Source: a virus. From it: DNA of 33,137 bases. The notes beneath the pieces were generated by a model, which saw only the letters and a program-made list of their open reading frames with translations, had not been told where the DNA came from and ran no database searches. Positions 7,190 to 15,444 of the stretch are shown here, in pieces. The stretch covers positions 1 through 33,137 of the IMG/VR virus record IMGVR_UViG_3300031576_001095; one strand, given 5' to 3'. Position 1 is the first letter of the stretch. Every line of letters begins with the position of its first letter. The position numbers were made by a program, and so were the translations under genes.

Positions 7190-7399
7190 CTACCGAGTTC
7201 CCCTGCGCCCGGAGAGCCGTTTGGACTCGGACGGCCAGAACCGGCCCTTATTCTCCGTGGTGTCTTGCTCCACGGCCTTGGCACCATACACATTCTGGGG
7301 CCATCTGGGCGAGGGGGAGGCATCCCCGCAGCTGGTGCAGACGAGGACCCCCTCCACAAGCGAGTAGGCCGGGTGAGTACAGTCCGCTGCTGGTCCCAT
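7190..7399 (-). CDS. Small zinc-ribbon-like phage protein, 69 aa
   Basis: The ATG overlaps the TAA of the putative decoration gene (TAATG). Residues C7-x-H and a CTSCG at about 22-26 within VEGVLVCTSCGDASPSPRW look like a single zinc knuckle (CxH...CxxC). The rest is polar and probably disordered. It is the last gene before an intrinsic terminator and so belongs to the capsid transcript. Function unknown. Confidence 0.55.
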   Translation of the reverse strand: MGPAADCTHPAYSLVEGVLVCTSCGDASPSPRWPQNVYGAKAVEQDTTENKGRFWPSESKRLSGRRGTR

Positions 7400-7827
7400 T
7401 ATGCGAGCTCCACGTAGGAGACAAGAGCGCGGAACTTTCCGCTAGTCAGTGCCGTGGCGTTGATGACGAATCGGATCGAGCGCTCTGCGGTCAGCACGGC
7501 TGGGGCTGAGGTCGCCGTCAGCGATACGCGCTTCGAACCCGTGGTGCTCCACGGCGCACCGTTCCGAGCAGCGGCAGCCTGGAGATCAGTCGTTGATTCG
7601 GCTCCGAGGGAGAGCGTATCCGTGGCCGTGCCGCCAGCCAGGGCCGTATCCACCACCAAGAGGCAGTCGATGACTCGCGCACCGTTGGGGAGCTTGTCGC
7701 CCCGCAGGTTGATCGTGCTGACGGCCCCACCGTCCACGGCGAAATCGTACTCGCCGACCGCGATTTTCACGAAGCCGAAGCCGAGTTCCGCCGCCCCGAC
7801 CTTGCCAGCCCCTTCGATCTTCGCCAT
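7399..7827 (-). CDS. Putative capsid decoration / head-associated protein
   Basis: 142 residues from the ATG at 7827, with GGAGG six bases upstream. The protein is Ala/Gly/Thr-rich and appears all beta: FVKIAVGEYDFAVDGGAVST, then LPNGARVIDCLLVVDTALAG and a final SGKFRALVSYVEL. The position directly after the major capsid gene is the standard slot for decoration proteins, which bind and stabilise the mature capsid. No signature residues prove the call. A strong hairpin separates it from the capsid gene. Confidence 0.55.
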   Translation of the reverse strand: MAKIEGAGKVGAAELGFGFVKIAVGEYDFAVDGGAVSTINLRGDKLPNGARVIDCLLVVDTALAGGTATDTLSLGAESTTDLQAAAARNGAPWSTTGSKRVSLTATSAPAVLTAERSIRFVINATALTSGKFRALVSYVELA

Positions 7828-7843
7828 GTGATCCTCCACAAGA

Positions 7844-7872
7844 AGGGGCCCAGGGTATACCCCTGAGCCCCT
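7844..7872 (-). terminator. Strong hairpin between capsid and decoration genes
   Basis: On the minus strand AGGGGCTCAGGG pairs with CCCTGGGCCCCT across a five-base loop (GTATA), with a single mismatch. It is followed by TCTTGT, a weak U tract. It may be a partial terminator or a stabilising 3' end for the capsid mRNA, tuning capsid against decoration protein. Confidence 0.55.
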
Positions 7873-7891
7873 GACTCAATCGAGATTCGCT

Positions 7892-9202
7892 TTACAGTCC
7901 GGTGACCTTCGTGAAGGCAGCCGGCCGGAAGAAGACCAGCGCCATTCGCATGTCGGCACGGATGGTCCGCTTGCCCTCCACGAACTGCGTACCCGTGAAA
8001 CCGACCTGCACATCCACGCCGCGCCTCTCGAACAGCGAGACCCACTGCGGCTGGAAGGATCCGACATAGCCCGTGCCGGCGGCGATGATGTCCTGCTGGA
8101 TGACCGGCAGGCCCCACAACCGCTCTGGACCGGCCTCGGACGGGTTCCCCCAAATATAGAGACCATCGGCCGTCCGCAGGAGGCGCACACTCTCCCAGTT
8201 GGTCGGATGGATGAGCACGTGTGTCGGCACGGCACGACCCGTCACTCGGATCAATCGCATGGCCTTGTAGAAGGCATCGGGGATCGGGTCGGCCCCCTTC
8301 GCCTGTGTGTTGATGCCGGTGAGCGTATCCAGCCCCTGCAGGTTCGGCGCAGTCCCATTCCCAGCCAGAATCTGTCCATCGAGCCGCTGGCGGAGACCGA
8401 AGACGAGCCGGCTGTTCAGGTAACTCTCAGCCTGTGCCACATCCTCGAGCTGCTCATCAGTCACCGGGACCGAGTCCGTGATCTTCCGCACGTTCGAGGA
8501 TTTTTCCGTGAGCGCGAAAGTGGATTCCGCAAACGCGGTGCCCTCGGCCTTCTCCGCCGCCGCATGGGTGCGGGTCGTCTCTTCCATGTAGACGATCGCT
8601 TCCTGATCGGTGCGGCCCAGCGGCACGATGTCCAGAACCTGGATGGGGCGAGTGACGGCCTCGACGAATCCCGGCAGCCGGATGGACTCGGGTGCCCAGC
8701 CCGCCGTCGTCTGGAAGAGCGTCTTGAGCTCGACGTTGCCGAGCGTGTCGAAGCCGTGGAACTTGCCCAGAATGCCACTCGGCAAGAGATCATCAAACGC
8801 GAAGGCCACGCCGCCCTTGAAGCGCTGGGCCACAAAGTGCTGCTTGTACTCCGGCCGGGACGTGACCAAGGTCCCGAGCCGTTTCGTCTCACCCGCGGGT
8901 GACCCGTCGCCATCGCCCGGAACCGGGCGGCCAGCTGCCGGGTGAGTCCGGCGGTCCTGGATCTTCTGGTAATCACCCTCGGCGGCGGCCTGCTTCTCGG
9001 CCTCGTCATAGAGGGCGTTCAGTTCGGCCTCCAGCTGGTGGATTTTCTCCAGCCTGGCGGCAGTGGACTTGAGCTCCTTGAACTCGGGGTGATCGACCTT
9101 CGAGAAGTCGTACTCGCCCGAAGAGGTCTTGGCCGCGTCGAAGATCGCGGCTAGGACCGCCTGCTTGACCTTGAAGGTGTCGCGAAGCTCCTTGAGCGTC
9201 AT
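7892..9202 (-). CDS. Major capsid protein, HK97 fold
   Basis: 436 residues, ATG with a strong GAGGAGG seven bases upstream. The first ~110 residues are helical and charged (LKELRDTFKVKQAVLAAIFD, ARLEKIHQLEAELNALYDE), as in the HK97 delta/scaffold domain that the prohead protease removes. The body has the family's landmarks: PIQVLDIVPLGRT, YMEETTR, AFAESTFALTEKSSNVRKIT with PVTDEQLEDV, LVFGLRQRLDGQILAGNG, PTHVLIHPTNWESVRLLRTA, GLPVIQQDIIAAGTGYVGSF and a final FVEGKRTIRADMRMALVFFR. It assembles the icosahedral head. Protease and portal genes lie upstream in canonical order. Confidence 0.95.
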   Translation of the reverse strand: MTLKELRDTFKVKQAVLAAIFDAAKTSSGEYDFSKVDHPEFKELKSTAARLEKIHQLEAELNALYDEAEKQAAAEGDYQKIQDRRTHPAAGRPVPGDGDGSPAGETKRLGTLVTSRPEYKQHFVAQRFKGGVAFAFDDLLPSGILGKFHGFDTLGNVELKTLFQTTAGWAPESIRLPGFVEAVTRPIQVLDIVPLGRTDQEAIVYMEETTRTHAAAEKAEGTAFAESTFALTEKSSNVRKITDSVPVTDEQLEDVAQAESYLNSRLVFGLRQRLDGQILAGNGTAPNLQGLDTLTGINTQAKGADPIPDAFYKAMRLIRVTGRAVPTHVLIHPTNWESVRLLRTADGLYIWGNPSEAGPERLWGLPVIQQDIIAAGTGYVGSFQPQWVSLFERRGVDVQVGFTGTQFVEGKRTIRADMRMALVFFRPAAFTKVTGL

Positions 9203-9292
9203 GCGCGTGCCTCCTCTTGAGTGGTGGTCACCCCAAGCAGGCGCACGCGCCCGGTAGGTGCCTTCTATTTTCGGACAAGAGCTCGAGCAGTG

Positions 9293-10486
9293 TCAAGGGT
9301 TCAATCCCCTGATGCGCTTCTGCTTCAGGTCAAAATACCGCCGGACGGCTTCCTTCGTCGCCTCGGGGGCAGTGAGCAACCCCTCCAGCAGCTGCAGCAA
9401 CTCCTTCACTTTGCTGATCTCCGCCTTGCGCGCATCAGAGAAGTCACGGCCATCCTTCACCCGCAGTGCGTGTATCTCGGTCAGCCGCTTTGTCATGGCC
9501 TCGATGTCCGCCAGCGCGGCAGCGAGCTGTTCGGCCATCGTCTTTCGCCCATCTCCTCGCCGCAGAAACCGGCTTTTGCCAGTCGATGCCTCTCCTTCGA
9601 CCTGGGCCTGGATGGCGGCACAGTAGGCCTGGGGGTCTTCCTTGTCCTGGTTCTGTGCGACGCAATCGTCGAAGCTATCGTAGCCCGCGAACGATTTTTC
9701 CTCTTCGCCCTCCCCGTCGGGGTCGATCACCGCGGCGGCATGCTCCCTCGCCCGCTCCAGGTGGGCGATCGCGTTGCTCACCGTTTCCTGACGCATTTCC
9801 GGATCGTCCTGCCACGCGGCGTTGGACAGATCCATCGCGGCCTCATTCACATGCGCGACGGCCTCGACCAGTTCCATTTCACCTTCGTCGTGGAGGGACT
9901 TGGCGAGCTCGGCCAGCGCGATCTTTCTGACCCCTTCAGATCGCATCTTCTCCGCGCATGGAGGGCACAGCCGCTTCACCTGGTCAATGGTCAGCCATAA
10001 CCCCTTCATCGCCGCAGTCCTCCCCTTCATCGTCACGGTCCTCGTCGCGACGCCCGCCCCAAGGAGCACAGGGCTGATCTCGTGGATGTTGAGCTTCTTC
10101 AGGAAACGGACGGGCTGGTTCTCAAACACGCCGTCTTTGGCCCCGCCATCAGGGATCGAGAACCCATAGCTCCACTGCTGCTTGGCAGGAGCATGCTCCA
10201 AATCGAACCGGAGTGCCTCGTACCACTCCCGGCCAAGGGCGGTTTTGAGATTCAGCTTGACCTCCGCGACCACCTCATTCCCCTGCTCCCGAATGTGGGC
10301 CTTCCCCAGGGGGGCCTTTCGCCAATCATGTGCGGGGACGACTGGCACGGTTTGGTCTCCGAACGCACCCGCCACGGCGACATCGTTGTCCTTGTCCACA
10401 ACGCCGAGGGTGGCGATGATGGCGACTCCTTCGCCCTTCTCACTGAGTTCCTTGACCTGCCCGTTCTGCACCTTGACCAACTTCAT
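9293..10486 (-). CDS. HK97-type prohead protease with long C-terminal scaffold-like extension
   Basis: 397 residues, roughly twice a bare protease. The N-terminal ~180 residues match the U35 prohead protease family: IIATLGVVDKDNDVAVAGAF, the catalytic-His region VPVVPAHDWRKAPLGKA, the catalytic-Ser region WSYGFSIPDGG, and KLNIHEISPVLLGAG. The extension carries FAGYDSFDDCVAQNQDKED with PQAYCAAIQ, often seen in phage head proteins, then an acidic linker and C-terminal helices (LAAALADIEAMTKRLTEIHA, KVKELLQLLEGLL) that look like scaffold. It processes capsid subunits during head maturation. The ATG overlaps the portal stop (ATGA). Confidence 0.9.
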   Translation of the reverse strand: MKLVKVQNGQVKELSEKGEGVAIIATLGVVDKDNDVAVAGAFGDQTVPVVPAHDWRKAPLGKAHIREQGNEVVAEVKLNLKTALGREWYEALRFDLEHAPAKQQWSYGFSIPDGGAKDGVFENQPVRFLKKLNIHEISPVLLGAGVATRTVTMKGRTAAMKGLWLTIDQVKRLCPPCAEKMRSEGVRKIALAELAKSLHDEGEMELVEAVAHVNEAAMDLSNAAWQDDPEMRQETVSNAIAHLERAREHAAAVIDPDGEGEEEKSFAGYDSFDDCVAQNQDKEDPQAYCAAIQAQVEGEASTGKSRFLRRGDGRKTMAEQLAAALADIEAMTKRLTEIHALRVKDGRDFSDARKAEISKVKELLQLLEGLLTAPEATKEAVRRYFDLKQKRIRGLNP

Positions 10487-11850
10487 CGCCGACCTCCGTC
10501 GCCGTTGTCAGTCACGGCCAGGGCCAGGGCATCGGCCCGCCGGCGCACGGTGAGTCGGCGCCGCGGCCGTCCATCCGCATCCAGACCTTCGTCCTGCTCC
10601 ATCTCCAAACCGGGATTGTCCTGCACCATGCGGAGCGCTTGTTCTGCCGAGATCATGTTCATCGGCGACAGATAGATATCGCCTTCGGGGCCGATGGTGT
10701 TGCGATCCTCGATCTCGAGGATATCGTTGACGGATTGCCAGCCCCATTGCCGGGCCACGCCGTGGGCTTGATAGCGCTCCAGCGTCTTGCCGCGGAGGCG
10801 TCCCTCGAACTTGAACGCCGCGAACACCTCCCGCCGTTCACCGGGGTCCAGCAGATCGCGGGCGATGGCCTGTTGCCATCGCATCGCCCACGGCATCAAG
10901 CTGTCCGTGACATGATCAATATTCTGCTCTTCAATATTGCTGTAAGTTGATCTTTCGAGATCGCCCAGCTTGTGCGGCGCAAGGCGATAGATGCGTGCGA
11001 CTTCGTTCACTTGGAACTTCCGCGTCTGCAACCACTGCGCGTCGTCGGGCGGAATGGTGAGCTTGTTGAATTTCATGCCCTCCTCAAGAATCAGGAGCCG
11101 ATGGGCGTGGCGGAGCCCCTCATGTGCTTGCTGCGTGTCCATCTTGAGCCGCTGGTAGGCTTGGTCACTCAATGCGTGCGGGTGTTCGAGCACGCCTCCA
11201 GCATTCAGCCCCTGTGCAAAGAACCGGGCCCCGAATTCCGCCGTAGCCAGCCCCAGAGCAATGGCCTCTCGGTGTAGCCGGATCGGAGAGAGACCCTGCA
11301 CACCGTCAAGCGCCAACGCCCGCACATGGAACACCTTGGACTTTGGCAGCACCACCTGCCCGGCGCCCAGCGGGAGTGTGATGCGGTATTCCAGCGGGGC
11401 GTCCACTCGTGGTCGGCGGATTTGCACCCGGAAGGGGTGGATCGGCCAGAGCGCGGTGATCTCTCCGAGCGCGTTCCGCTCGATCTCCGCGTACGCGTTT
11501 CCCCAGAGCGTGAGCGCGGCCATCTGGATCTCTCGAAACTCGCAGGAGGTGATCTCGGGATTGGGGAGATCATGCAACAGCGAGAAGAGAGGATGATCCC
11601 GGGCGGGTTCCTTTCCCCGATCCAATCGGCGATAGAGGAACAATGGCAGTGAGGCGAGGTCTTCGGCGAGGATTTTCACCGCGCCGAAGACGGCCGAAAA
11701 CGTCAACGCCGCTTCCTCGGTGACCCGGATGCCAGGGAGGGTCGTGACGCCCAATTCCAGCGGCGCAGTGCTGGAGCTGACAAAGAAATCCTTTTGCGCA
11801 GGCTCCGTCATCCAGCGCTTCAATCGAGACAGGTCTTCACGCCAGGGCAA
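10483..11850 (-). CDS. Portal protein, HK97 family
   Basis: 455 residues. The start is a TTG at 11850 inside the end of the terminase gene, with AGGGGG upstream; an ATG at 11811 is an alternative. Diagnostic stretches include VTEEAALTFSAVFGAVKILA, EDLASLPLFLYRR, HPLFSLLHDLPNPEITSCEF, LTLWGNAYAEIERN, the LWPIHPFRVQIRR loop, SKVFHVRALALDGVQGLSPI and FQVNEVARIYRLAPHKLGDL with STYSNIEEQN. The C-terminal tail is acidic then basic and probably flexible. The dodecameric portal sits at one capsid vertex, docks the terminase and conducts DNA. Confidence 0.95.
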   Translation of the reverse strand: MPWREDLSRLKRWMTEPAQKDFFVSSSTAPLELGVTTLPGIRVTEEAALTFSAVFGAVKILAEDLASLPLFLYRRLDRGKEPARDHPLFSLLHDLPNPEITSCEFREIQMAALTLWGNAYAEIERNALGEITALWPIHPFRVQIRRPRVDAPLEYRITLPLGAGQVVLPKSKVFHVRALALDGVQGLSPIRLHREAIALGLATAEFGARFFAQGLNAGGVLEHPHALSDQAYQRLKMDTQQAHEGLRHAHRLLILEEGMKFNKLTIPPDDAQWLQTRKFQVNEVARIYRLAPHKLGDLERSTYSNIEEQNIDHVTDSLMPWAMRWQQAIARDLLDPGERREVFAAFKFEGRLRGKTLERYQAHGVARQWGWQSVNDILEIEDRNTIGPEGDIYLSPMNMISAEQALRMVQDNPGLEMEQDEGLDADGRPRRRLTVRRRADALALAVTDNGDGGRR

Positions 11851-13468
11851 TGGATTTCAACCCCCTGCTGTCATACACGCTCACGCCTGTCGCGCCCGAT
11901 GCGATCGCATCAATGCGCGCCCGCCACGAAAGGACGGCGGCCATGGCGGCGTCGATCTTGTGCGGACTGTCGCTGCGCTCTTTCGAGATCACCCACAAGG
12001 GCCGTCCCTGCTCGTCCACCATGTGTAGCGGCCGGCGGTGGGCGTTGCCAATGTGGCGCATGAGCACCTCGCTGCCATCATGGCTGATCGCCCCCGACTG
12101 CATGGCCTCCACGAAGGCCTGCAGCGAGAACGCCATCTGCTTGTACCGATTGGTCCACCAGCCGATCACGACCTCATCGCCATACCGGCCAGTCCAGGTA
12201 CTCACCCATGTCTGCCAGTAGGGCGGATCCGCATACATCCGCCAGACACGCCAGCGCTCAAAAGCACTCGCCACTGCGGCGTCAACCTCATCCTCCGGGA
12301 CCACCCAGGCGTCCTCCGACCGCAACGCTGGCGGCCGCTCCCAGCATCCCAGCAGTTGTTGAAAGCCCGTCGTGACCTCGGTGGCGACCAGCGCCGTCGC
12401 ATCAAAGATTCGAGCACCGTCAAATCCCAGGGTGATGAGGGCCCCCTGCGGAATCTCGTGGCCCTCGCGAACCAACTCCCGCCAGTGGGTGGCGTCGAAG
12501 GCGCGTTCGCTGGAGCGCACCATCCGGTTCAGCCAGACACGCTGAAAGTAGCTGGCGTCTGTCGTCGGATCCCGCGAGAGCTCGAGGATGGCATCGATGT
12601 CGGACCACGCCGCCGCCGCGCCGGACGCCTCGATGATCGCCGCGCGCATCCCCTGCTCTGTGCCGATCTCATGCTTGTCGCTGGCCTGACGGTGAAAGAA
12701 AAAGAGCCGCGAATCCTTCGCGCGTCCCTCGGCCACAGCCGTGGCATATTGATATGTGTCCTCGGCGATCGAGCCGGCGCCGGGCTCAAAGGCCGTCGTG
12801 ATCTCGAGGCTCCATGCATCCGCCTCTTTCCGCTTGGGGACGTTCGCCAGCATCACCTGATGCGCGCGCCGGAGAGTCGGGAGTGTCAAACGATGTGTTT
12901 CGTCGAAGCAATTGAAGGTCGTGCGTGCACCGTCGCGGGCGTTGGGAGCGCTGGCCAGTGCGATAGCCTTTCCGTCGCCACCTTTGCGGAGTATGCGCTC
13001 CATCCCGATATCGAAATCGTGCCGTAACGGGCCTTCCGAGAGCACCACCCGTAGGGTGCCGAACGCGAGTTCGTCCGATTGCTCCTGTGTCACCGCGATC
13101 ATCGGAATATACGGGTCGGTGACCGGCTTTCCGAGTGGCTGGCCCTTCCGATCCCATCCCGCGAATCGAACTGGTGCCCCCGCATGGAGCTCGCAGGCCG
13201 CAAGCCAGGCCATCAGCTCTGTTTTGGCCACGCCCTTCCGCATGCTGAGTGCCACGCGTTTGAATCGGCGCCGACCTTCTTCAGCGTGCCCCTTCGGGAA
13301 GATCTCATAGATGCGCCAGATGAGCGCACGCTTTTCGTCATCCAATTGCGCTGGATGCCCTCGGAGATCGCCCGGACCGTGAATGAGGTTCTCTTCGATG
13401 AACTCGCAGACAAGCGGCCCGAGGGTCGGATAGGGCCGTTCATCCTGCGGGACCATGAAGACCGTCAT
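11837..13468 (-). CDS. Terminase large subunit
   Basis: 543 residues. The ATPase has a Walker-A-like SMRKGVAKTE (residues 75-84) after an EIFPKGH...RRRFKRVAL lead-in, and a Walker B FDETH (188-192) preceded by RTTFNC, as in YmfN/HK97-type terminases. The nuclease half shows acidic residues in LGFDGARIFDATALVA, WRMYADPPYWQTWV and SDSPHKIDAAMAAVLSW. The enzyme drives DNA into the prohead and cuts the concatemer. It sits 6 bases after the small subunit gene and overlaps the portal start. Confidence 0.93.
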   Translation of the reverse strand: MTVFMVPQDERPYPTLGPLVCEFIEENLIHGPGDLRGHPAQLDDEKRALIWRIYEIFPKGHAEEGRRRFKRVALSMRKGVAKTELMAWLAACELHAGAPVRFAGWDRKGQPLGKPVTDPYIPMIAVTQEQSDELAFGTLRVVLSEGPLRHDFDIGMERILRKGGDGKAIALASAPNARDGARTTFNCFDETHRLTLPTLRRAHQVMLANVPKRKEADAWSLEITTAFEPGAGSIAEDTYQYATAVAEGRAKDSRLFFFHRQASDKHEIGTEQGMRAAIIEASGAAAAWSDIDAILELSRDPTTDASYFQRVWLNRMVRSSERAFDATHWRELVREGHEIPQGALITLGFDGARIFDATALVATEVTTGFQQLLGCWERPPALRSEDAWVVPEDEVDAAVASAFERWRVWRMYADPPYWQTWVSTWTGRYGDEVVIGWWTNRYKQMAFSLQAFVEAMQSGAISHDGSEVLMRHIGNAHRRPLHMVDEQGRPLWVISKERSDSPHKIDAAMAAVLSWRARIDAIASGATGVSVYDSRGLKSIALA

Positions 13469-13474
13469 ATGCGA

Positions 13475-13927
13475 TTAGGAGGATGCGCCCCCCTTGACGA
13501 CCCGCAGGATGCCCCTCGGATCCTTCGCAACCGTGCGCGGACGCTGAGGTTTCTCATCCGGCTGTTGCGGTAGGACGCGCCGTACTTCCCACTGGAGGCG
13601 CCAGCGGTCCAGCGGGCTCAGTCCGAACCGCTGCTCCTGCAACCGAATCTCCGCAGCGAGGTTCGGGCGCGGATCTTCCAGGAAGTTGTCCGCGAGGATC
13701 GCGAGCCTGATGAGTGCCGGCACATCGCTCGGTAGCCATTCTTTTGCCATTGGTGAGGCCCAGATTTCACGCCACCACTCAGATGTGAATCGGTGCCATC
13801 TCTTTCTGTCTGGACGCGCTGGCAGTTTCGGTGTCTCAACGGTCTTTGTTTCCGTGAATGCAGCCGCGGTGCTCGCGCGATTACGCCGCTGTCTCGTCCT
13901 CGGATCCTTCGGCGGTGGTCCTGGCAT
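13475..13927 (-). CDS. Terminase small subunit, P27-like
   Basis: 150 residues beginning MPGPPPKDPRTRQRRNRAST, the usual basic lead of P27-family small terminases, followed by KLPARPDRKRWHRFTSEWWR and EIWASPMAKEW, a strong family match (W-H-x-x-T-x-x-WW-x-x-xW-x-SPM). The remainder is helical with RFGLSPLDRWRLQWEV. It recognises the packaging site and recruits the large subunit. An HNH gene lies immediately upstream, the common HNH-TerS-TerL arrangement. Confidence 0.9.
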   Translation of the reverse strand: MPGPPPKDPRTRQRRNRASTAAAFTETKTVETPKLPARPDRKRWHRFTSEWWREIWASPMAKEWLPSDVPALIRLAILADNFLEDPRPNLAAEIRLQEQRFGLSPLDRWRLQWEVRRVLPQQPDEKPQRPRTVAKDPRGILRVVKGGASS

Positions 13928-13934
13928 CTTTCTT

Positions 13935-14390
13935 TCATGCCGGTCTGTACGGGTTGGACCGCACAGGCCCCAACGTCCTCAACCCGTACAGCACTTTTCC
14001 CTCCTGGGCACACGGTTCATACTGGCAACCGTAGAGATTTGATGCCCCCCTCCCCCGTCGCGCGTTCGTGTCGCGTCGCGTGCGGCTCGAGTGATGCGGC
14101 TTGCAGGCACCGCGCAGGTTCGCCTCGTCGTGCCTCCCGCCCTGACTCAGAGGCACCACATGGTCTACTTCTGTCGCACGCGCCGTACATCCAGCCCAGC
14201 TGCACCACGGGTGGCGGAGGAGGAAGGCCGCACGAATCCGACGCCAAGCATACCCATACCCTCGGCGCGTGCTGGAGGGACGGTGCTGGTCCTCACGCTG
14301 GCGAGCCAAGCGGGCGTGGGTGGGGCAGTATCGTGTGCGGACGATCGCCGGACAACCTGGATGACTGCAGGGGGTGGGGAGGATGGTCAT
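13935..14390 (-). CDS. HNH endonuclease next to terminase (packaging-associated type)
   Basis: 151 residues. The core ARATEVDHVVPLSQGGRHDE with ANLRGACKPHHSSRT is the HNH (DH...N...H) signature, flanked by zinc-binding Cys (CSWAGC). The N-terminus has a second small Cys cluster (CSHPGC...CPTHARL). The STRRGYGYAWRRIRAAFLLR motif is typical of phage HNH proteins beside terminase genes, which in HK97-like phages assist terminase cleavage at cos sites. The C-terminal ~35 residues are poorly conserved-looking. Confidence 0.88.
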   Translation of the reverse strand: MTILPTPCSHPGCPAIVRTRYCPTHARLARQREDQHRPSSTRRGYGYAWRRIRAAFLLRHPWCSWAGCTARATEVDHVVPLSQGGRHDEANLRGACKPHHSSRTRRDTNARRGRGASNLYGCQYEPCAQEGKVLYGLRTLGPVRSNPYRPA

Positions 14391-14450
14391 GGCGACACAA
14401 ACAGCAACGCCGCCCCCGAAGGAACGGCATTTGGTTCGGTCTTTGTATCT

Positions 14451-14810
14451 CTATCGGGCCTGTGACTTGATGGACCCTTCAGCCGTTAGGTGTTGATAGT
14501 ACTTCTCGCGAAGTGTTTGTCGGAACCCGCCAGCATCTCGGTCTTCTACGTTCTCCGCATTTGTGCCGAGACGCAGATGGCGTGGGTTGCAGCAAGCTCG
14601 TGTTCCACACGAATGAAGCACATGTGTTCCTGGCGGAATCTGGCCTTGGGAAAGTTCATAGGCAACCCGGGACGCTTTCAGCGGACTGCCGTTCACCTTG
14701 AAGCGTCCGTAACCGTAGCGATCCATCGTGCCAGTCCAGAGCCAGCATCTGTCCGGCTCCATCATGGCGACATGTTTCCAAAATCGGGGGGCGTGGTCTG
14801 CAAGAAGCAT
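14451..14810 (-). CDS. HNH homing-type endonuclease
   Basis: 119 residues: RFWKHVAMMEPDRCWLWTGT, YGYGRFKVNGSPLKASRVAY, then the HNH core HVLHSCGTRACCNPRHLRLG with TNAENVEDRDAGG. This is the compact HNH_3-like family, the same as the proteins at 28017-28466 and 29076-29522, so these are three paralogous copies. It is the first gene of the late transcript, 34 bases after a predicted -10 box. It may be a free-standing homing gene rather than part of packaging. Confidence 0.85.
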   Translation of the reverse strand: MLLADHAPRFWKHVAMMEPDRCWLWTGTMDRYGYGRFKVNGSPLKASRVAYELSQGQIPPGTHVLHSCGTRACCNPRHLRLGTNAENVEDRDAGGFRQTLREKYYQHLTAEGSIKSQAR

Positions 14811-14843
14811 CGTCGTCTGGAGACACCTTTGCCAGTCGCGCTA

Positions 14844-14873
14844 ACTGTACAGAGTTCGCTCAGGCGTTGTCAA
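14844..14873 (-). promoter_or_regulatory. Late operon promoter
   Basis: A perfect -35 TTGACA (14873-14868), an 18-base spacer and -10 TACAGT (14849-14844, four of six consensus bases) face the HNH-terminase-head-tail genes. The 8-bp target duplication of the IS1-like transposon begins only 8 bases upstream of the -35 box, so the element sits just behind this promoter without breaking it. Confidence 0.6.
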
Positions 14874-14880
14874 GCGGCGC

Positions 14881-14888
14881 CCACGTAA
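14881..14888. repeat. Target site duplication, left copy (CCACGTAA)
   Basis: CCACGTAA directly precedes the left inverted repeat and is repeated at 17733-17740 directly after the right one. Eight bases is within the normal range for IS1-family insertion. Confidence 0.88.
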
Positions 14889-14904
14889 GGTAGTGTCCTA
14901 ATTT
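14889..14904. repeat. Left terminal inverted repeat of the IS1-like transposon
   Basis: GGTAGTGTCCTAATTT, a perfect 16-bp inverted match to 17717-17732. The stop codon of the leftmost cargo gene lies inside it. Confidence 0.9.
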
Positions 14905-15410
14905 GCTTTGAGAATCTGGTCCTGGACCTGTCCGACGGTGGCTCCAGCGGGCAGCGATCGCAGTATGGTGATAAGGTCTTCGTAGACCTCGATCCTGATT
15001 TCCTCGCCACGCATGCGCTTACGACGCTGCACGATGCACAATTGTAGTTCGTCCGCCGTCATGGCCCCAATGGGCTGCCAGCGGTGCCTTCCCGCGGCGT
15101 CCTCGTAATGCTCGAAGATCCGAACTTCTACCCTGTCGTTTTTGAATTTGAACGACTTTGTTTGGCGCAGGTAGTCTCGGCCGCGTGTGGCAACGTACTC
15201 CAGAACCAATTTTTCGATCTCCCAATCCTTCGCATCGCGCTTGATTACCTGAAGGACGCCAGCCAGACCCCGGAGGCGTGTTCCGGGAATGCCCGTCCTG
15301 ACCAGGCTGACGATCTCTTTGACTTCAAAGTAGGGTTGTCTGCTGGAGAGATATTCTGCGGCGGCTTGCACATGGGCGTCTATCCGGCCATAGGCCGTCC
15401 ATTTCGCCAT
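14898..15410 (-). CDS. Transposon cargo protein of unknown function, 170 aa
   Basis: Third gene of the cargo operon. I favour the ATG at 15410 (MAKWTAYGRIDAHVQAAAEY), with GGTGG at good distance; a GTG at 15422 would add four residues. The protein looks alpha/beta, with FEVKEIVSLVRTGIPGTRL, a basic middle (RQTKSFKFKNDRVEVRIFEH) and a helical end (EDLITILRSLPAGATVGQV). I see no catalytic motif and do not recognise the family. Its stop (AAT-TAG) is inside the terminal inverted repeat, so the transposon end encodes its last residues. It follows the ParB-like gene by 34 bases and is presumably co-transcribed with it. A nucleic-acid-binding role is a guess from its charge. Confidence 0.7.
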   Translation of the reverse strand: MAKWTAYGRIDAHVQAAAEYLSSRQPYFEVKEIVSLVRTGIPGTRLRGLAGVLQVIKRDAKDWEIEKLVLEYVATRGRDYLRQTKSFKFKNDRVEVRIFEHYEDAAGRHRWQPIGAMTADELQLCIVQRRKRMRGEEIRIEVYEDLITILRSLPAGATVGQVQDQILKAN

Positions 15411-15444
15411 TTCGTGACCCACCCGGCTGTGAGTGTCATGACGT

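Noticed and set aside
9290-9300. TTGACA on the minus strand just before the capsid gene
   Set aside because: It overlaps the protease stop codon and no acceptable -10 box lies at 15-19 bases.
6536-13573. Plus-strand frames at 6536-7417, 8207-8902, 9221-10000, 10082-10675 and 12038-13027
   Set aside because: Antisense to the connector, capsid, protease, portal and terminase genes; composition typical of shadow frames.
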